A stretch of 64,000 nt of DNA from Tipula vernalis (taxonomy: Eukaryota > Arthropoda > Insecta > Diptera > Tipulidae): NCBI GenBank assembly GCA_958295665.1, contig OY282558.1, positions 115,620,838 to 115,684,837 of the forward strand, given 5' to 3'. The translations under genes and the position numbers were made by a program. Below the pieces are notes generated by a model. The model did no database searches and was not told the DNA's origin. It saw only the letters and a list, made by a program, of their open reading frames with translations. Positions within the stretch are counted from its first letter, which is position 1. Each line of letters starts with the position of its first letter. Positions 37,586-48,800 of the stretch are shown one piece after another.

Positions 37586-39026
37586 ACTTTTTTAGCGTTA
37601 ATTCTTCATTTAATTCGATCCTGTTTATAATAAAAGTTAATCCGTGTTCAACCCGGATTGAATCCTATCATAAACGTACTAAATGGAAAAACCTCTTACT
37701 TTTGACTTACAGGTTGGTATGAATTTCCAACTTAAATAAGTACTTTTCATTGAGCTTCAAAAATAAAAATTCTTTATTTCATTTTTGAATTATGTAAATT
37801 AGTTTTATTTGATTGACAACGTTTAATTTTAAAGAAATAAATTCAATTTGTTGAAAAATAATTTATTTTTAAGTGATAATTTAAAAAAAAAAAATCAAAA
37901 TACATATAATATTTCAATTAAGATAGTACAAAGCGAATTGCTTTGTCAACATAACCTACAAATCACATGTTTGGCACAATTATTTTATACTTACTAAAAA
38001 ATCTAGCTCATGTGTACGTTACAAATTTATAATATCTCAGTTCTTGCTATAATTCACATGTAAAATAGACCTAAATAAAGTATTTGATAGCAATCGAATG
38101 TTCAAAGCCGACGCCACCTGTATGAAAGAGTCTCAGCTTCGCATTTGTGGCAACTAAATATTTTGAGGCGATGCGCCTGGTATGAAAAGTACTTTAATGA
38201 ACAAAAATGTTTGCTCGTTATGTTGGAAATTCATACAAACCTGCAACAAACTTTATAATATATGATAAGGTTTAGTGTAGAATGCGTGGCGAAATACCTG
38301 AAGGTTTTTGGCGTGCGCCTACCTTGAAGTCTTTTGGCATGCGCCTACCTTCAAGGCTGCCGTATGCCAAAAGACCAGGTTTTTCGACACGACACCAAAA
38401 ATATTACAACAACAAAAACATTTAGTAACTTTTTAGAATCACAAGAGAGATGGAAAAATTTTATCTTTTTAGTGTAGACTGCGTGTCGAACAACCTGAAG
38501 TCTTTTGGCATGCGGCTATCTTCAAATAAGTTATGTTCCACAAATAAGTAATTGGAAAAGGGCCTATTTAAAATAAAACCCAATTTTTCGGTATTTGACG
38601 AATTTCCACGATAAGCAGATTCCGTATTTGAGAGATTTCACTTATTTTTAAATACAAGTTATGTATTTATTCATAAATTAAATACAACAAATTTTATATT
38701 GATAACAATAAACCTGTATATCGATTGAGGGTAATTTAGAGATTAAAAAAAATCATTAAAGCAAAAATGTTTTAAAAAGTACACCTGTAAAAAGCCAAAA
38801 TGCTAGATTAAAACAAGTCGAAATATCCAAAGATAAGCAGACGTACTGTGCTTAATATTAGAAGTATGTTTTCTAGCAAATTGTGAGAAATTTTATCGAC
38901 TTTTTCTAATCACTTAAATTAGCGCTCAACTGATTAAAGTAAACACAATAAATTTTTATTTAAATCATAACTCGAAAAAATAACCTGTCATATTATTGAG
39001 GTATTTCTCGTAAAAGATTTACAAAA
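37586..39026. other. Intergenic DNA with degenerate duplicated segment
   Basis: No gene is supported. Around 38,271-38,545 a motif of the type TAGTGTAGAnTGCGTG, CCTGAAG, TTTTGGCnTGCG occurs at least twice in direct orientation about 200 bp apart. A third partial copy lies beside the first, and one reversed piece (ATGCCAAAAGACC near 38,363) is present. The rest is AT-rich. Confidence 0.5.
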
Positions 39027-40192
39027 TTAAATTTTAGGAATATCCCAAATAACTAATTGACCATCGCCACCAGTTGTGCTTACTTTTTTTGCGAATGTCT
39101 TATCACCTGCATAAATGCGTAACGAAATAATAGCATTCTGATGGATTGAATCAACGCTTGTATCTTTATTTTCTGATTGATTAGTCCTTTCGATAGTTAC
39201 AAATTTCTGTCTGGCCGATTGTGCGGTACTCTCTTTTTTTTGAGATTGGTCCAATTTTAAAGATTGCTTAATGACGCCTCCTTCAAAAGTGTAAATAAAA
39301 GGAATATAACTATAGCCGGCGACTAATATCGCTTTGGGTGTGATCCATTCGCAGCATAAAAATGGAAGGAGCTCAGTTTTTAATTTGACTATCTGGTTTG
39401 TATTAGATGAGTCAACGATATTAATCGCTGCATCATGGCCAACCCAGCATAATTTTGAGCCATCTGGTGAGAAACTTACACCATTTACCCATCCACCGCC
39501 AGCCAAAGAATTTTTAAATTCTGACATTAATTGACTGAAAGGCATTTTATTACCCCAAGGTGTGGCAGCCGGTTGCTCCTCAATATCTTTGATATAAGCT
39601 GAGAATATCCGAGTTTTGTAGTCCGTTGACCCGGCTGCTAGCAGAACATTATTTGGATGCCAATCCAAACATGTAATTGTTGATCGAATTGGTTTTTTGA
39701 TATGCTTCGAGACCCACCAATTATTTTCTGATTCAAAATAACAAACGGATATCAATCGAGCACCAGATCCTACAGCAAATTTATTTTCTTTTGGAGACCA
39801 CTTAACACATGTGGCCGCCCGATTTATTCGCAACAATACCAAAGATGGTTTCCATTTTCCATCGTCTGTTTTAGTCCATACATAAGCATTTCGATCTACT
39901 GAACATGTAACAATACGATTTGCATTTTTAGCCCAATCAATGGCCGTAACTCGAAGGTCATGCTGATTAAGATTATCAAGTAAAGTCCAATCGGAACCAG
40001 TTCGTTTGTAAATATCGATCTCATTATTGTTTGGGGATAAGGCAATTTCTAAAATTAAATAAATGTTTCTAATTTCCTAATATTCTAAATCAAAAATGTT
40101 TTTTTTTTTTTACCAGTGTTGTCCTTATTCCATGCATGACATGTAACCGGAACTGTGTATTTTAAGTTTCCAAACGTATGACGTTCACTCAT
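39027..40192 (-). CDS. Arp2/3 complex subunit 1 (ARPC1, WD-repeat), divergent copy
   Basis: ARPC1 is the WD40 beta-propeller subunit of the Arp2/3 actin-branching complex. Exon 1 is 40,192-40,114 (start MSERHTFG) and exon 2 is 40,048-39,027. A 65-nt intron splits a glutamate codon. The product is 366 residues, the usual family size (about 370). Family signatures are intact: VTCHAWN, IALSPNNNEI, DLRVTAIDWA, RAATCVKWSP, HIKKPIRSTITCLDWHPNN and TPWGNK. Compared with the head-to-head copy at 41-42 kb it is more derived. The variable loop near residue 300 differs (SARQKFVTIERTNQSEN), and the tail stops at VIWDIPKI without the final helix-like segment. I read it as the specialised paralogue. Confidence 0.93.
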
Positions 40193-41045
40193 AGTGATAA
40201 CAATAAACTATTTATAGTTTTCCAAATGAGAATAAAGGCTTATCACCGTTATCACTTTTAACAGGAAAAAGGCGTTGTCGATATAAGAAGTATTACCAAT
40301 AAATATAACGTTGAGATTAAATCGTAATTTAAACACTTTACAAACCAAACTATTTCTCAATTCGCAGACTCTGGTCAGTCGACACGAAACTTTTAATCAC
40401 TCTCGATGAGTTTCTCCAATTTCCCGATTTTATATCATTAAACTACGAAATAAGAAATTATACTGAATAAAAATGCAAACTTCGGTTTAGTTTATATAGT
40501 AACTGATAAATTAATCTATAAAATACTAGGCAGATATAAATGAATAAACCGGTTATTTTATTACAGCAAGCAAAATGATCAGGTCCAGAAAAGACGGATT
40601 CAGTAAAAAATAACGAACTTATTTAAACGCAAATACATATGAGATTTTACTTCACATCCCACAAAAGTAGCTCATTTTCGTGAACAATTTATATTAGGCG
40701 TATGAGGATACCTCAATAGTCAATACACCTCATTTGTCATCATTCGAATCCATCATTCATCGTGAATCGTGACTAGTGGAAGCTTGCAGCTAATTAAAGT
40801 AATTTTATGTAATTTGTTCAACAAAATTTGATTTTAATCGAATAAAAGTTCGTGTCGACTGACCAGAGTCCGCGAATTGCCTACAGGATTTTCAATTTGT
40901 TAATTATTTAGGTAAGTAAATCGGTATTAAAATATTTACTGTGTGTGGGGGTTAATATGGCCACCGCCTAGTTTTATATGACTGATAACGATTACCTATG
41001 TACATTCAATTTTAGATTGTGCGAAACGTTAATTACGTTATTAAA
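40193..41045. promoter_or_regulatory. Bidirectional promoter region between the two Arpc1 genes
   Basis: The 853-bp gap separates two start codons facing outward. It contains a mirrored block of about 38 bp (40,358-40,395 and 40,843-40,879) with core GACTGACCAGAGTC, placed almost exactly the same distance (about 166-203 bp) upstream of each ATG. On the plus-strand side a consensus donor at 40,912 (GGTAAGT) and an acceptor ending at 41,015 suggest a 104-nt 5' UTR intron. Confidence 0.6.
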
Positions 41046-42230
41046 ATGACTGAACGTCATACTTTTGGAGGGAACAACGTTTCAATAACATGCCATGCTT
41101 GGAACGGAGATCGTAGCCGTAAGTATATTGCCATACCAACCACAAAGTAGTGGATTAATTTTGATTCATGTTTGGGAATAGAAATCGCGATTTCACCTAA
41201 CAACCACGAGGTTCATATATATAAAAGGGATGGTGTCGATTGGAAACTACTTGATATACTAAATCAGCATGATCTTCGTGTTATGGCCATTGATTGGGCT
41301 GAGAATACGAATCGCATAGTTACTTGTGCAGTAGATCGGAACGCTTATGTTTGGACTCAAAGTGAGGATGGTAAATGGAAACCTTCTCTTGTGTTGTTGC
41401 GTATTAATCGAGCGGCAACTTGTGTTAAATGGTCGCCGTTGGAAAATAAATTTGCTGTGGGATCCGGTGCACGATTAATATCCGTTTGCTATTTTGAATC
41501 TGAAAATGATTGGTGGGTCTCGAAGCATATAAAGAAGCCGATCCGGTCAACTGTGACATGTTTGGATTGGCATCCAAATAATGTGCTTCTAGTTGCTGGA
41601 TCTACGGACTATAAAGCTCGCGTATTTTCCGCATATATCAAAGATATCGAGGATCAACCATCACCAACACCTTGGGGAAATAAAATGCCCCTCGGCCAAT
41701 TAATGGCGGAATTTAAAAATTCTACTTCGGGCGGAGGTTGGGTACATAATGTAAGCTTTTCTGCTGACGGTACTCGAATATGCTGGGTTGGACATGATTC
41801 CGCGATTAATCTAGCCGAAGCTGGCAACGGGAATCAAGTGATCAAATTGAAAACAGAATTTCTTCCATTTTTGTGCTGTGACTGGATTTCACCTAATTCT
41901 ATATTGGTCGCGGGTCACAGTTGTGCTCCATTAATTTATACAATTGATGGCGGTTCAATAAGCCTCTCCATTCGATTGGATCAATCACAAAAAAAGGAGA
42001 GCACTGGGATATCAGCAATGCGTATTTTCCAATCACTCGACCGGAACATGAGAACAGAGAATACGGATACAAGTCTTGAATCCATTCATCAGAATGCAAT
42101 CACTTGTGTGTGTATTTATTCTGGAGATAAGGCGTCTGCAAAGAAAGTAAGCACAACCGGTGTTGATGGCCAACTTGTTATTTGGGACCTTGTCAACGTT
42201 ACAAAGTCCATGCAAAATTTGAAAATCTAA
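41046..42230 (+). CDS. Arpc1: Arp2/3 complex subunit 1 (ARPC1), canonical copy
   Basis: Exon 1 is 41,046-41,118 (MTERHTFGGNNVSITCHAWN) and exon 2 is 41,182-42,230, giving 373 residues. The propeller shows the family's typical blades: IAISPNNHEVHIY, HDLRVMAIDWAENTNRIVTC, RAATCVKWSP, DWWVSKHIKKPIRST, GGGWVHNVSFSADG and WVGHDSA. The exposed loop SAMRIFQSLDRN, which contacts the complex in known ARPC1 proteins, matches the insect consensus closely, as does the C-terminal GVDGQLVIWDLVNVTKS. This points to the ancestral housekeeping copy. The stop is followed by AATAAA at 42,249-42,254, and the gene converges on a PEBP gene whose stop is only 66 bp away. Confidence 0.95.
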
Positions 42231-42248
42231 AGTGATCTTGAAACGCAC

Positions 42249-42254
42249 AATAAA
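42249..42254 (+). terminator. Polyadenylation signal of canonical Arpc1
   Basis: AATAAA lies 18 bp after the stop codon. A reverse-strand AATAAA (42,282-42,287, read as TTTATT) serves the convergent PEBP gene, so the two 3' ends probably overlap. Confidence 0.5.
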
Positions 42255-42296
42255 TCGATTTAATATTAAAACCATTTTTTATTTATTTTTGGGCAC

Positions 42297-42833
42297 CTAG
42301 CCGCGCAATTGTTGATATAGAATTGGAACATAATCGTCGAACTTAGCCTGGAAAACATTTCCAGCAATTGGGTTGCCCAATTTGTATTTTGCAGCAAATT
42401 TTGAGATGGAAAACCCACCACGATTTTTCCCAGTTCGATTTGTAATTTTTTGTTCTTTAAAGGTAAGACGTCCGGGTTGTTTGTACACCAGTAGTATATA
42501 GCGGTGTAAGCCAGAATTTTGTGGTGGTCCAGCTCCAACATATTCGGTTAGTGTTTCTCCAGCTGCTACATCATTTCCTGGAATATTTCCGACTAACCAA
42601 TGGTGCCATTCGCGAAATTTAGGATTTTTTCTACTGGGTGCATCCGGATCAGTCATGCACAACGTGTAGAAAGCTCCATTTTCCGCCGCCCATTCCACTG
42701 TTGGAACATCTTTTACTTGAGTTGGTGTTAATTCATTCCCGTTATCAACGGTGACACCACTTGTAAATTTTACGGTAATCAAATCAGGAGGTACCACATT
42801 AATTACGTCAAGTGCAACCGCTAGCTTTTTCAT
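42297..42833 (-). CDS. Phosphatidylethanolamine-binding protein (PEBP/RKIP family), cytosolic form
   Basis: PEBPs bind anionic phospholipid headgroups and, in animals, can inhibit Raf or serine proteases. I choose the start at 42,833 ([10 protein letters not shown], context ACAATGA), giving 178 residues. The frame is open further upstream but contains no other ATG there. Both family signatures are present: [30 protein letters not shown] and [13 protein letters not shown] (central binding-site Asp, Pro and His residues kept). The C-terminus [11 protein letters not shown] is typical. It is very similar to its upstream neighbour (43,083-43,718), so they are tandem duplicates, but it lacks that gene's N-terminal extension. 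Confidence 0.93.
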   Translation of the reverse strand: MKKLAVALDVINVVPPDLITVKFTSGVTVDNGNELTPTQVKDVPTVEWAAENGAFYTLCMTDPDAPSRKNPKFREWHHWLVGNIPGNDVAAGETLTEYVGAGPPQNSGLHRYILLVYKQPGRLTFKEQKITNRTGKNRGGFSISKFAAKYKLGNPIAGNVFQAKFDDYVPILYQQLRG

Positions 42834-43082
42834 TGTCGCAAAATTTATTTTGTTGAAACAAAATGTGTCTCTACCTACTATCCAAATCAAAATAAGTGTA
42901 ACAGACAATGGCCTTATGTTCAAAATCGAAGTGAAAATAAACAACTGGATGCGTGAAAATATTTATTCGTATTAAATTTTTGATTACATAACAAAATTTA
43001 TGGGAATATAACCTGCCACTTGTGACTTCGCGTAAAATTAATTTTTAATCTCGATAAAATGCAAAATAAACAAGCTCTCAAC

Positions 43083-43718
43083 TTATGCGCCTAATTGTTT
43101 GTATAAAATTGGTACATAGTCATCGTATTCGGCCTGATACAAATTGCCAGCAATTGGATTACCCAAATCATATTTTGCTGCAAACTTAGCAATTGAAAAT
43201 CCTCCCCGATTTATCGCACTGCGATTGGTAAGTTTTTGTTCAAGAAAATTAATTTTATCCTTTTGCTTATATACTAGAAACACGTAGCGATGAAGTCCTG
43301 TATCTTGTGGAGGTCCCGAGCCAACATATTCCGATAATGTTTCACCAGCTGAAACATCATTTCCAGGAATATTTCCAACCAACCAATGATGCCATTCACG
43401 GAATGTAGGTTCTTTACGACTCGGTGCATCCGGATCCGTCATGCACAATGTATAAAATTCATCTTCTTTAGCATCCCAGGTCACTTTTGGAATATCTTTC
43501 ACTTGTGTCGGCGTTAACACATTACCATTATCAACTTCAACACCGCTTGGATATTGAACTTTAGCTAATCCCGCCGGTGCCACAGGAATTATATCGGGAA
43601 CAACGCGGTGACCTTCCATAATTGATTTTTTTATTCCAGAATTAAAACGAACTTGTGAGTTTATTAATTTTTTTCCTAATGTCACACAGAGTTGACTACG
43701 AATACGAAGTGCAATCAT
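43083..43718 (-). CDS. PEBP family protein with mitochondrial-type presequence
   Basis: 211 residues starting at 43,718. The first 28 or so residues ([18 protein letters not shown], then VRFNSG) are rich in Arg, Lys and hydroxyl or hydrophobic residues, with no acidic residue. This is a plausible matrix-targeting presequence with an R-x-x-S type cleavage site. An internal ATG (MEGHRVVPD) could give the ordinary cytosolic protein by alternative initiation. The PEBP core is intact: [43 protein letters not shown]. It lies 249 bp upstream of the next PEBP start codon in the same orientation. Targeting is inference. Confidence 0.9.
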   Translation of the reverse strand: MIALRIRSQLCVTLGKKLINSQVRFNSGIKKSIMEGHRVVPDIIPVAPAGLAKVQYPSGVEVDNGNVLTPTQVKDIPKVTWDAKEDEFYTLCMTDPDAPSRKEPTFREWHHWLVGNIPGNDVSAGETLSEYVGSGPPQDTGLHRYVFLVYKQKDKINFLEQKLTNRSAINRGGFSIAKFAAKYDLGNPIAGNLYQAEYDDYVPILYKQLGA

Positions 43719-45844
43719 TTCTTGCTTGAACCTTGATCGTAAAATATATAGAATGCGTTGTCTTATCCACTTTGGTTTTCTAATCAGAAATATTGAGCAA
43801 TTCAGTTCAAGTTCAGTGGTTTGTTACCGCGCGTTATCGGTTGTTGTTTATGTCGAATTATTTTCGTTTTTTTAAAATCATTAAGCACTAATGGAACACC
43901 ATTGGCGTTAGCAAACTACTCACAAGTACTTGTATCTACTCGCAACTACTCATGCTCAAATGATGGTGTAGCCCAAGTATAACAACACAGAACTCAAAAT
44001 TGAGCTACTGTATTTTCCTTTGGATTTTGACAAAATATCCGAAACTCACACAACTCGAATTCATTAAAAATACAACATAGGATTGGTGTGTATATGTATA
44101 CATTTTATATAACAATTTTTTTTTTACTTACGTAGTTTATCAGTTTGTTTTTGTGTCTTATTATAATAGGTTGATCGGAGCAGTGGTTTAGTGATATTGA
44201 TTTTTTTTTTGTGTTAATAAATATTTTTATGTACGCTCGATGCCATTTTATATTGTATTATATATTTGGTTACCAAAATAAAAATACAAAAATATAAATT
44301 TTGTTTCATTAATGAATAATTGGATTTACCCGCCAAATTTCGAGCTTGACATTTACACACATACACATTAAAAAATATTCCCGCCAATATTATTTTCACA
44401 CACACACATGTATACAATTTTTATATAGTGAGTTCTGTGAGTTCCCAATAATTGCGACACGGTGCATATGTTTTCTTATAATAATTCGTAACTCAAACAA
44501 AGGTTAACCCAGAACTAAGTTATGGATATATTATGGAATATTATAAAATAGTTGGATTTAAAAATACTTGGGAGTTGTTAGAAGTAGTTACGCATATTGA
44601 CGATTGTAAAAGTAGGGAAAGCGCCTCTCGAGGAAAAAAGTTAAAATGAGGCAACCGGCAAAATGACATTTCTCATAAATGCGACGAAACAAATTTTTGA
44701 ATCCGGTAGTTAAAAATTGTTTTTATAATCCAAAATTGGAATTATTTACAATTATTATCAATCTGGTAGGGAAAAATTGTGTTTACAGTTCAAAATTGGA
44801 ATTGTTTACAACAATTTCGAACGTCAAATTAGCAGCTACCTCAGTTTAAAAATTGTCCACTAGGTGGAATCTGTGATGCTTCAATCGTCAATAATTAACG
44901 AAAGAGGGATTTTAGTTTAAAAAATTCTAATAGATGGCTCTATACCAATTTTTGTTGTGTGAAACGTCAATTTTTAACCCTAATCCAACCAAGCTGTGCC
45001 TTTTTGGGTCGTTTGATAAATGCATCGATTTTCAAAATAATGTTAATTTAGTTATAAACTTGTATGTATTTTATTTTGAAACATTTTCAAACAATGTACT
45101 TGACATCTGCTCATTATCTGCAAAAATTTTCGTAAATTATTTGATTAGAATTTGAATTTACTGACATAACGAAAATATGTTGGTTCGATTAGAGTTAAAA
45201 ACAAAAAATTTTGTTTATGTTTGTGAAACGACGCACAATTGTTAAATCGTAAAAATATTTTAATTATTTTGGTGTTTAATGTTTTATTACTTATTATTAT
45301 TAATAGATCAACGTATTTTTTTATTAAAATCTAGCAATTTTATTTAAATTGAGGTTATGTTTTACTACTGTCACAAAAATTTGCGTTCCATTGAACATCT
45401 ACTCACAAGTACTTGGCAGTAGCAAATTGTTCAAAATGGAACGCAGTGAATGTAAATTTTGTGGTGTGAAAAGTACATGAAACCAAAATTGATACAGTTT
45501 TGTGTTTGGATTGGTAATATAAAACATTTGACGTTTAAAAAATTTTGAATCGATTTTTGTAGTGTTTAGTCGAGTGCCTTATTCAACAATTAAAATGGTT
45601 AAAAATCGAGACAAAAAACTATATATATTGACAACTAAAAATTGACGTTTCTAATTTGTTGATGTTAGTAAATTTATGAAAAAATGTACATTTCATAAAA
45701 TTGATGTACATCGAAAAAACATTGGTGTTTTTTGGCGAAAAGAATTTGACATTAGTTATAAACTTGTATGTATTTTATTTTGAAACATTTCAACACAATA
45801 TTTACTTGACAACATGATACGACGCGCAATTGTTAAATCTAACT
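43719..45844. repeat. Repeat-rich intergenic region
   Basis: No gene is supported. The region holds several repeats. A CACAAGTACTTG-centred motif flanked by CTACT occurs near 43,918 and again near 45,404, the second inside a hairpin (45,385-45,447). There is a 60-bp tandem duplication at 44,701-44,820. A segment at 45,050-45,249 reappears in shortened form at 45,754-45,840. Simple CA and T runs lie near 44,100 and 44,350-44,410. It is likely built from several small non-autonomous elements. Confidence 0.55.
44701..44820. repeat. 60-bp tandem duplication
   Basis: 44,701-44,760 and 44,761-44,820 are diverged copies with exact 60-bp period, sharing GGTAG, AAAAATTGT, CAAAATTGGAATT and TTTACA in register. 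Confidence 0.75.
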
Positions 45845-48800
45845 TCTTTAGATTAGAAACTATCCAGTGCTACTTATGTAGCGTAAAATATCTCGCACTC
45901 CACAGTTCGCGAGTTCCGAAAGGCTGTCCATACCGTACACACCCAATTATATATGTCTTCTGTATGATAGTGCCGGACACGAGCATAGGAAGTGATCTAA
46001 AGTCTCTTCCTCCTCCTCGTCCATGCAACTTCTAAAAAAGTCATTTGTCTGTAGACCCAGCCTTCTCGCGTGTTCCCTAAAAAGGCAGTGTCCTATCAGT
46101 ATCCTTAAGACCAGTCCTAACTCTCGTCTTCCCAGGGATAGCAGTGCCTTGGAGCGCCGCAAGTCCAGTTTTGGCCAAACCTGTTTTGCTACCCTGCACT
46201 TGAGAGTATTGGTCCATCTCTCATTTGTCAAGGCGATTGCCTTTCTAGTGAGCGCCAATTTGAGCGCTGCTATAGGCCTCCCCAGACCTGCCCTTTCCGT
46301 CCGCATCTGGAGAGTCATACCGTACCTAGCTAGTTCGTCCACCCTGCAGTTCCCCGTGATGTCCGAGTGACCAGGGACCCAGATTATTTGGATACTGAAA
46401 TACTCGCTCATCTCATTAAGAGATGATCGGCAATCCAGCACCACCCGTGACCTCAGACAAACCGCCTCTAGTGACCTGACCGCCGCCTGACTGTCCACAT
46501 AAATTGCGATATCCCTTATTGATACCACATTAAGCTTCAACCATGTCACGACTTCCCCGATCGCCACCACTACAGCTTGGTACACGCTGCAGTAGTCAGG
46601 AAGATGAACAGAAATATTAACATAAAGCTTCTCACAGAAGACTCCGACTCCTACCTTACCATCTTGCTTAGAGCCGTCCGTGAAAAATTGCACTGCCTCG
46701 CTTTCCAGTATTGATCCGTCCCTCCAGGATTCCCTTGAGGGACAGACGGTCCGGAGCCCTTTATCGAAGCACAAGGTTGGTATAACATAATCTAGATTCA
46801 TTAGTTCATCAATTAGTGATCCAACTATCGTCGAGTGCCCCACCTGCAGATACTTCCACTGAGAGACAGCCGTAAGTCGCATAGCCACCTCGGCTGCCTT
46901 CTGCTTACCAAAAACCTCTACTGGAATAAGGTGGAACATAATCTCCAAAGCGCAAGTAGGTGTCGTCCTAAGCGCCCCGCTTATAAGCATACAGGCCGTT
47001 CTTTGCACCCTTTCCATTCTACTCCTGTATGTTACCTTGTCCAGAGCTGACCACCACACGCCCACTCCGTACATAAGTACAGGTCTCACTACGGCAGTGT
47101 ACAGCCAGTGTACCAGCTCCGGTTTCAAACCCCATCCCTTACCTATGGCGTTCCTGCACGAGTAAATGGCTACAGTGGCCTTATTTACCCTCTCAAACAT
47201 GTTAGGCATCCAGCTGAGTTCAGAAAAAGTCAGTCTAGTGCCGTTTATCGTAGCCGAGCCAACTATCGGAAGTTTATACTTCCTGGTAAAAAGTACCAGC
47301 TCTGTCTTGGACGGGTTGATCCCTAATCCACATTTGTGCATTCTGCATAACATCTCTAATCGTGTCCAAATATTTACTTGATACCGCTATCGCTACATCA
47401 TCTGCTTACCCTACAACCAATACCCCCTCTTTCTCCAGTTCCAACAGCAATTCTTTAATCACTATACTCCAGAGAGAAGGGGACATTACACCTCCCTGCG
47501 GGGTTCCTCTAACCACCCGCCTTCTAATTGTGAACCTCCCAGTTCTGAGGTAATAACCCTGCTTAACAGCATATGATTAATCAACCTACTTATAGAGTAA
47601 TCCACCTTCAAACCTTCTTCTTGGTGCGTACCAAATCGTGCAAGGCTGTGTCCACCGACTTCCCTTTACAGTACGCATGCTGTGACATTGCCCAATTGCT
47701 GGGTACAATTTTTGATCGTATAAATACATCCACCATCCTTTCCAATGTTTTCAGCAGAAAGGATGATAGAGTTATAGGCCTCAGGTCCTTCGGATAAGCA
47801 TGCAAGCTTTTCCCCGCTTTCGGAATGAAGACCACCTTGACCTCCGTCCATTTCCTAGGAATATAGACAAATTTCAGACATCCTCTGAAGATCATCTCCA
47901 GCCAGGGAAGGATGACTGCCAAGTTCCTCTGGATCTCCGCTGGTATAATCCTATCTGGGCCAGCCGATTTATAAGGCTTAAACCCGTTCATTGCCCACGC
48001 GATCCGTTCCCTATCCACGATACCCTCCATTTCTATTAAATGTATTTCTCGATGAGCCCCCGGCTCCGTCGAGTCATCGAGGCTTCCCGGAAAGTGCGTA
48101 TTTATTAGAAGCTCCAGAGATTCCATACTAGAAGCTGCCCATGACCTAAGGCGGGAAGTCTCAGATACCTCTTCCATTTTACTACAGAAGAGTCTCCAGG
48201 ACCCCTTTGTGCTTTCCTCAACTCTCTTTTAAAATTCTTCAGGTCCTCCTTATGTGAGAGTCCCAATGCCGAGCTTCCCTGGTATTCTTGGCCCTATTAA
48301 AGGCTACCCTACAAGCCTTCCGATAGGTCTTCAACCCAGTGAACCACCATGTCGGCTTCTGTTTGCCCCTAGGTTTTATCAGGGGACACGCAGCATTAAA
48401 TGAAAGATTGCATGCCTTTGTGACGATATCAACCATGCTATCCAGTTCTTCTACTGTCGCCGGAAGTTCTGGAACCTCCAGCGGCAATACCTCCTCTAAC
48501 ACCTCTCCATATTTGTTCCAGTTTGTCCTTCTTGGATTCCTGAAGGCTTTCCGGGTAACAGGGTTGACGTTGAGGTTATATATACATACCGGTGATCAGA
48601 GAATGAGTGCTCATTCTCCACTCTCCATCCCCTGATCATATGAAAAATAGTATTTGACGCAAAGGTCACATCCAAGACCTCCTGTCGATTCCTGACAATA
48701 AATGTTGGTTCTCGCCCAATATTGCAAACTAAAAGGTTAGTATTTAATAAGTATTCAAAAAATAACTCACCCCTTTCATTAATGTCTGCGCTTCCCCAGA

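Noticed and set aside
42834..42944. Signal-peptide-like extension of the PEBP at 42.3 kb
   Set aside because: The open frame upstream of the start at 42,833 contains no ATG; the apparent first residue is TTG. The 178-residue form matches the family core.
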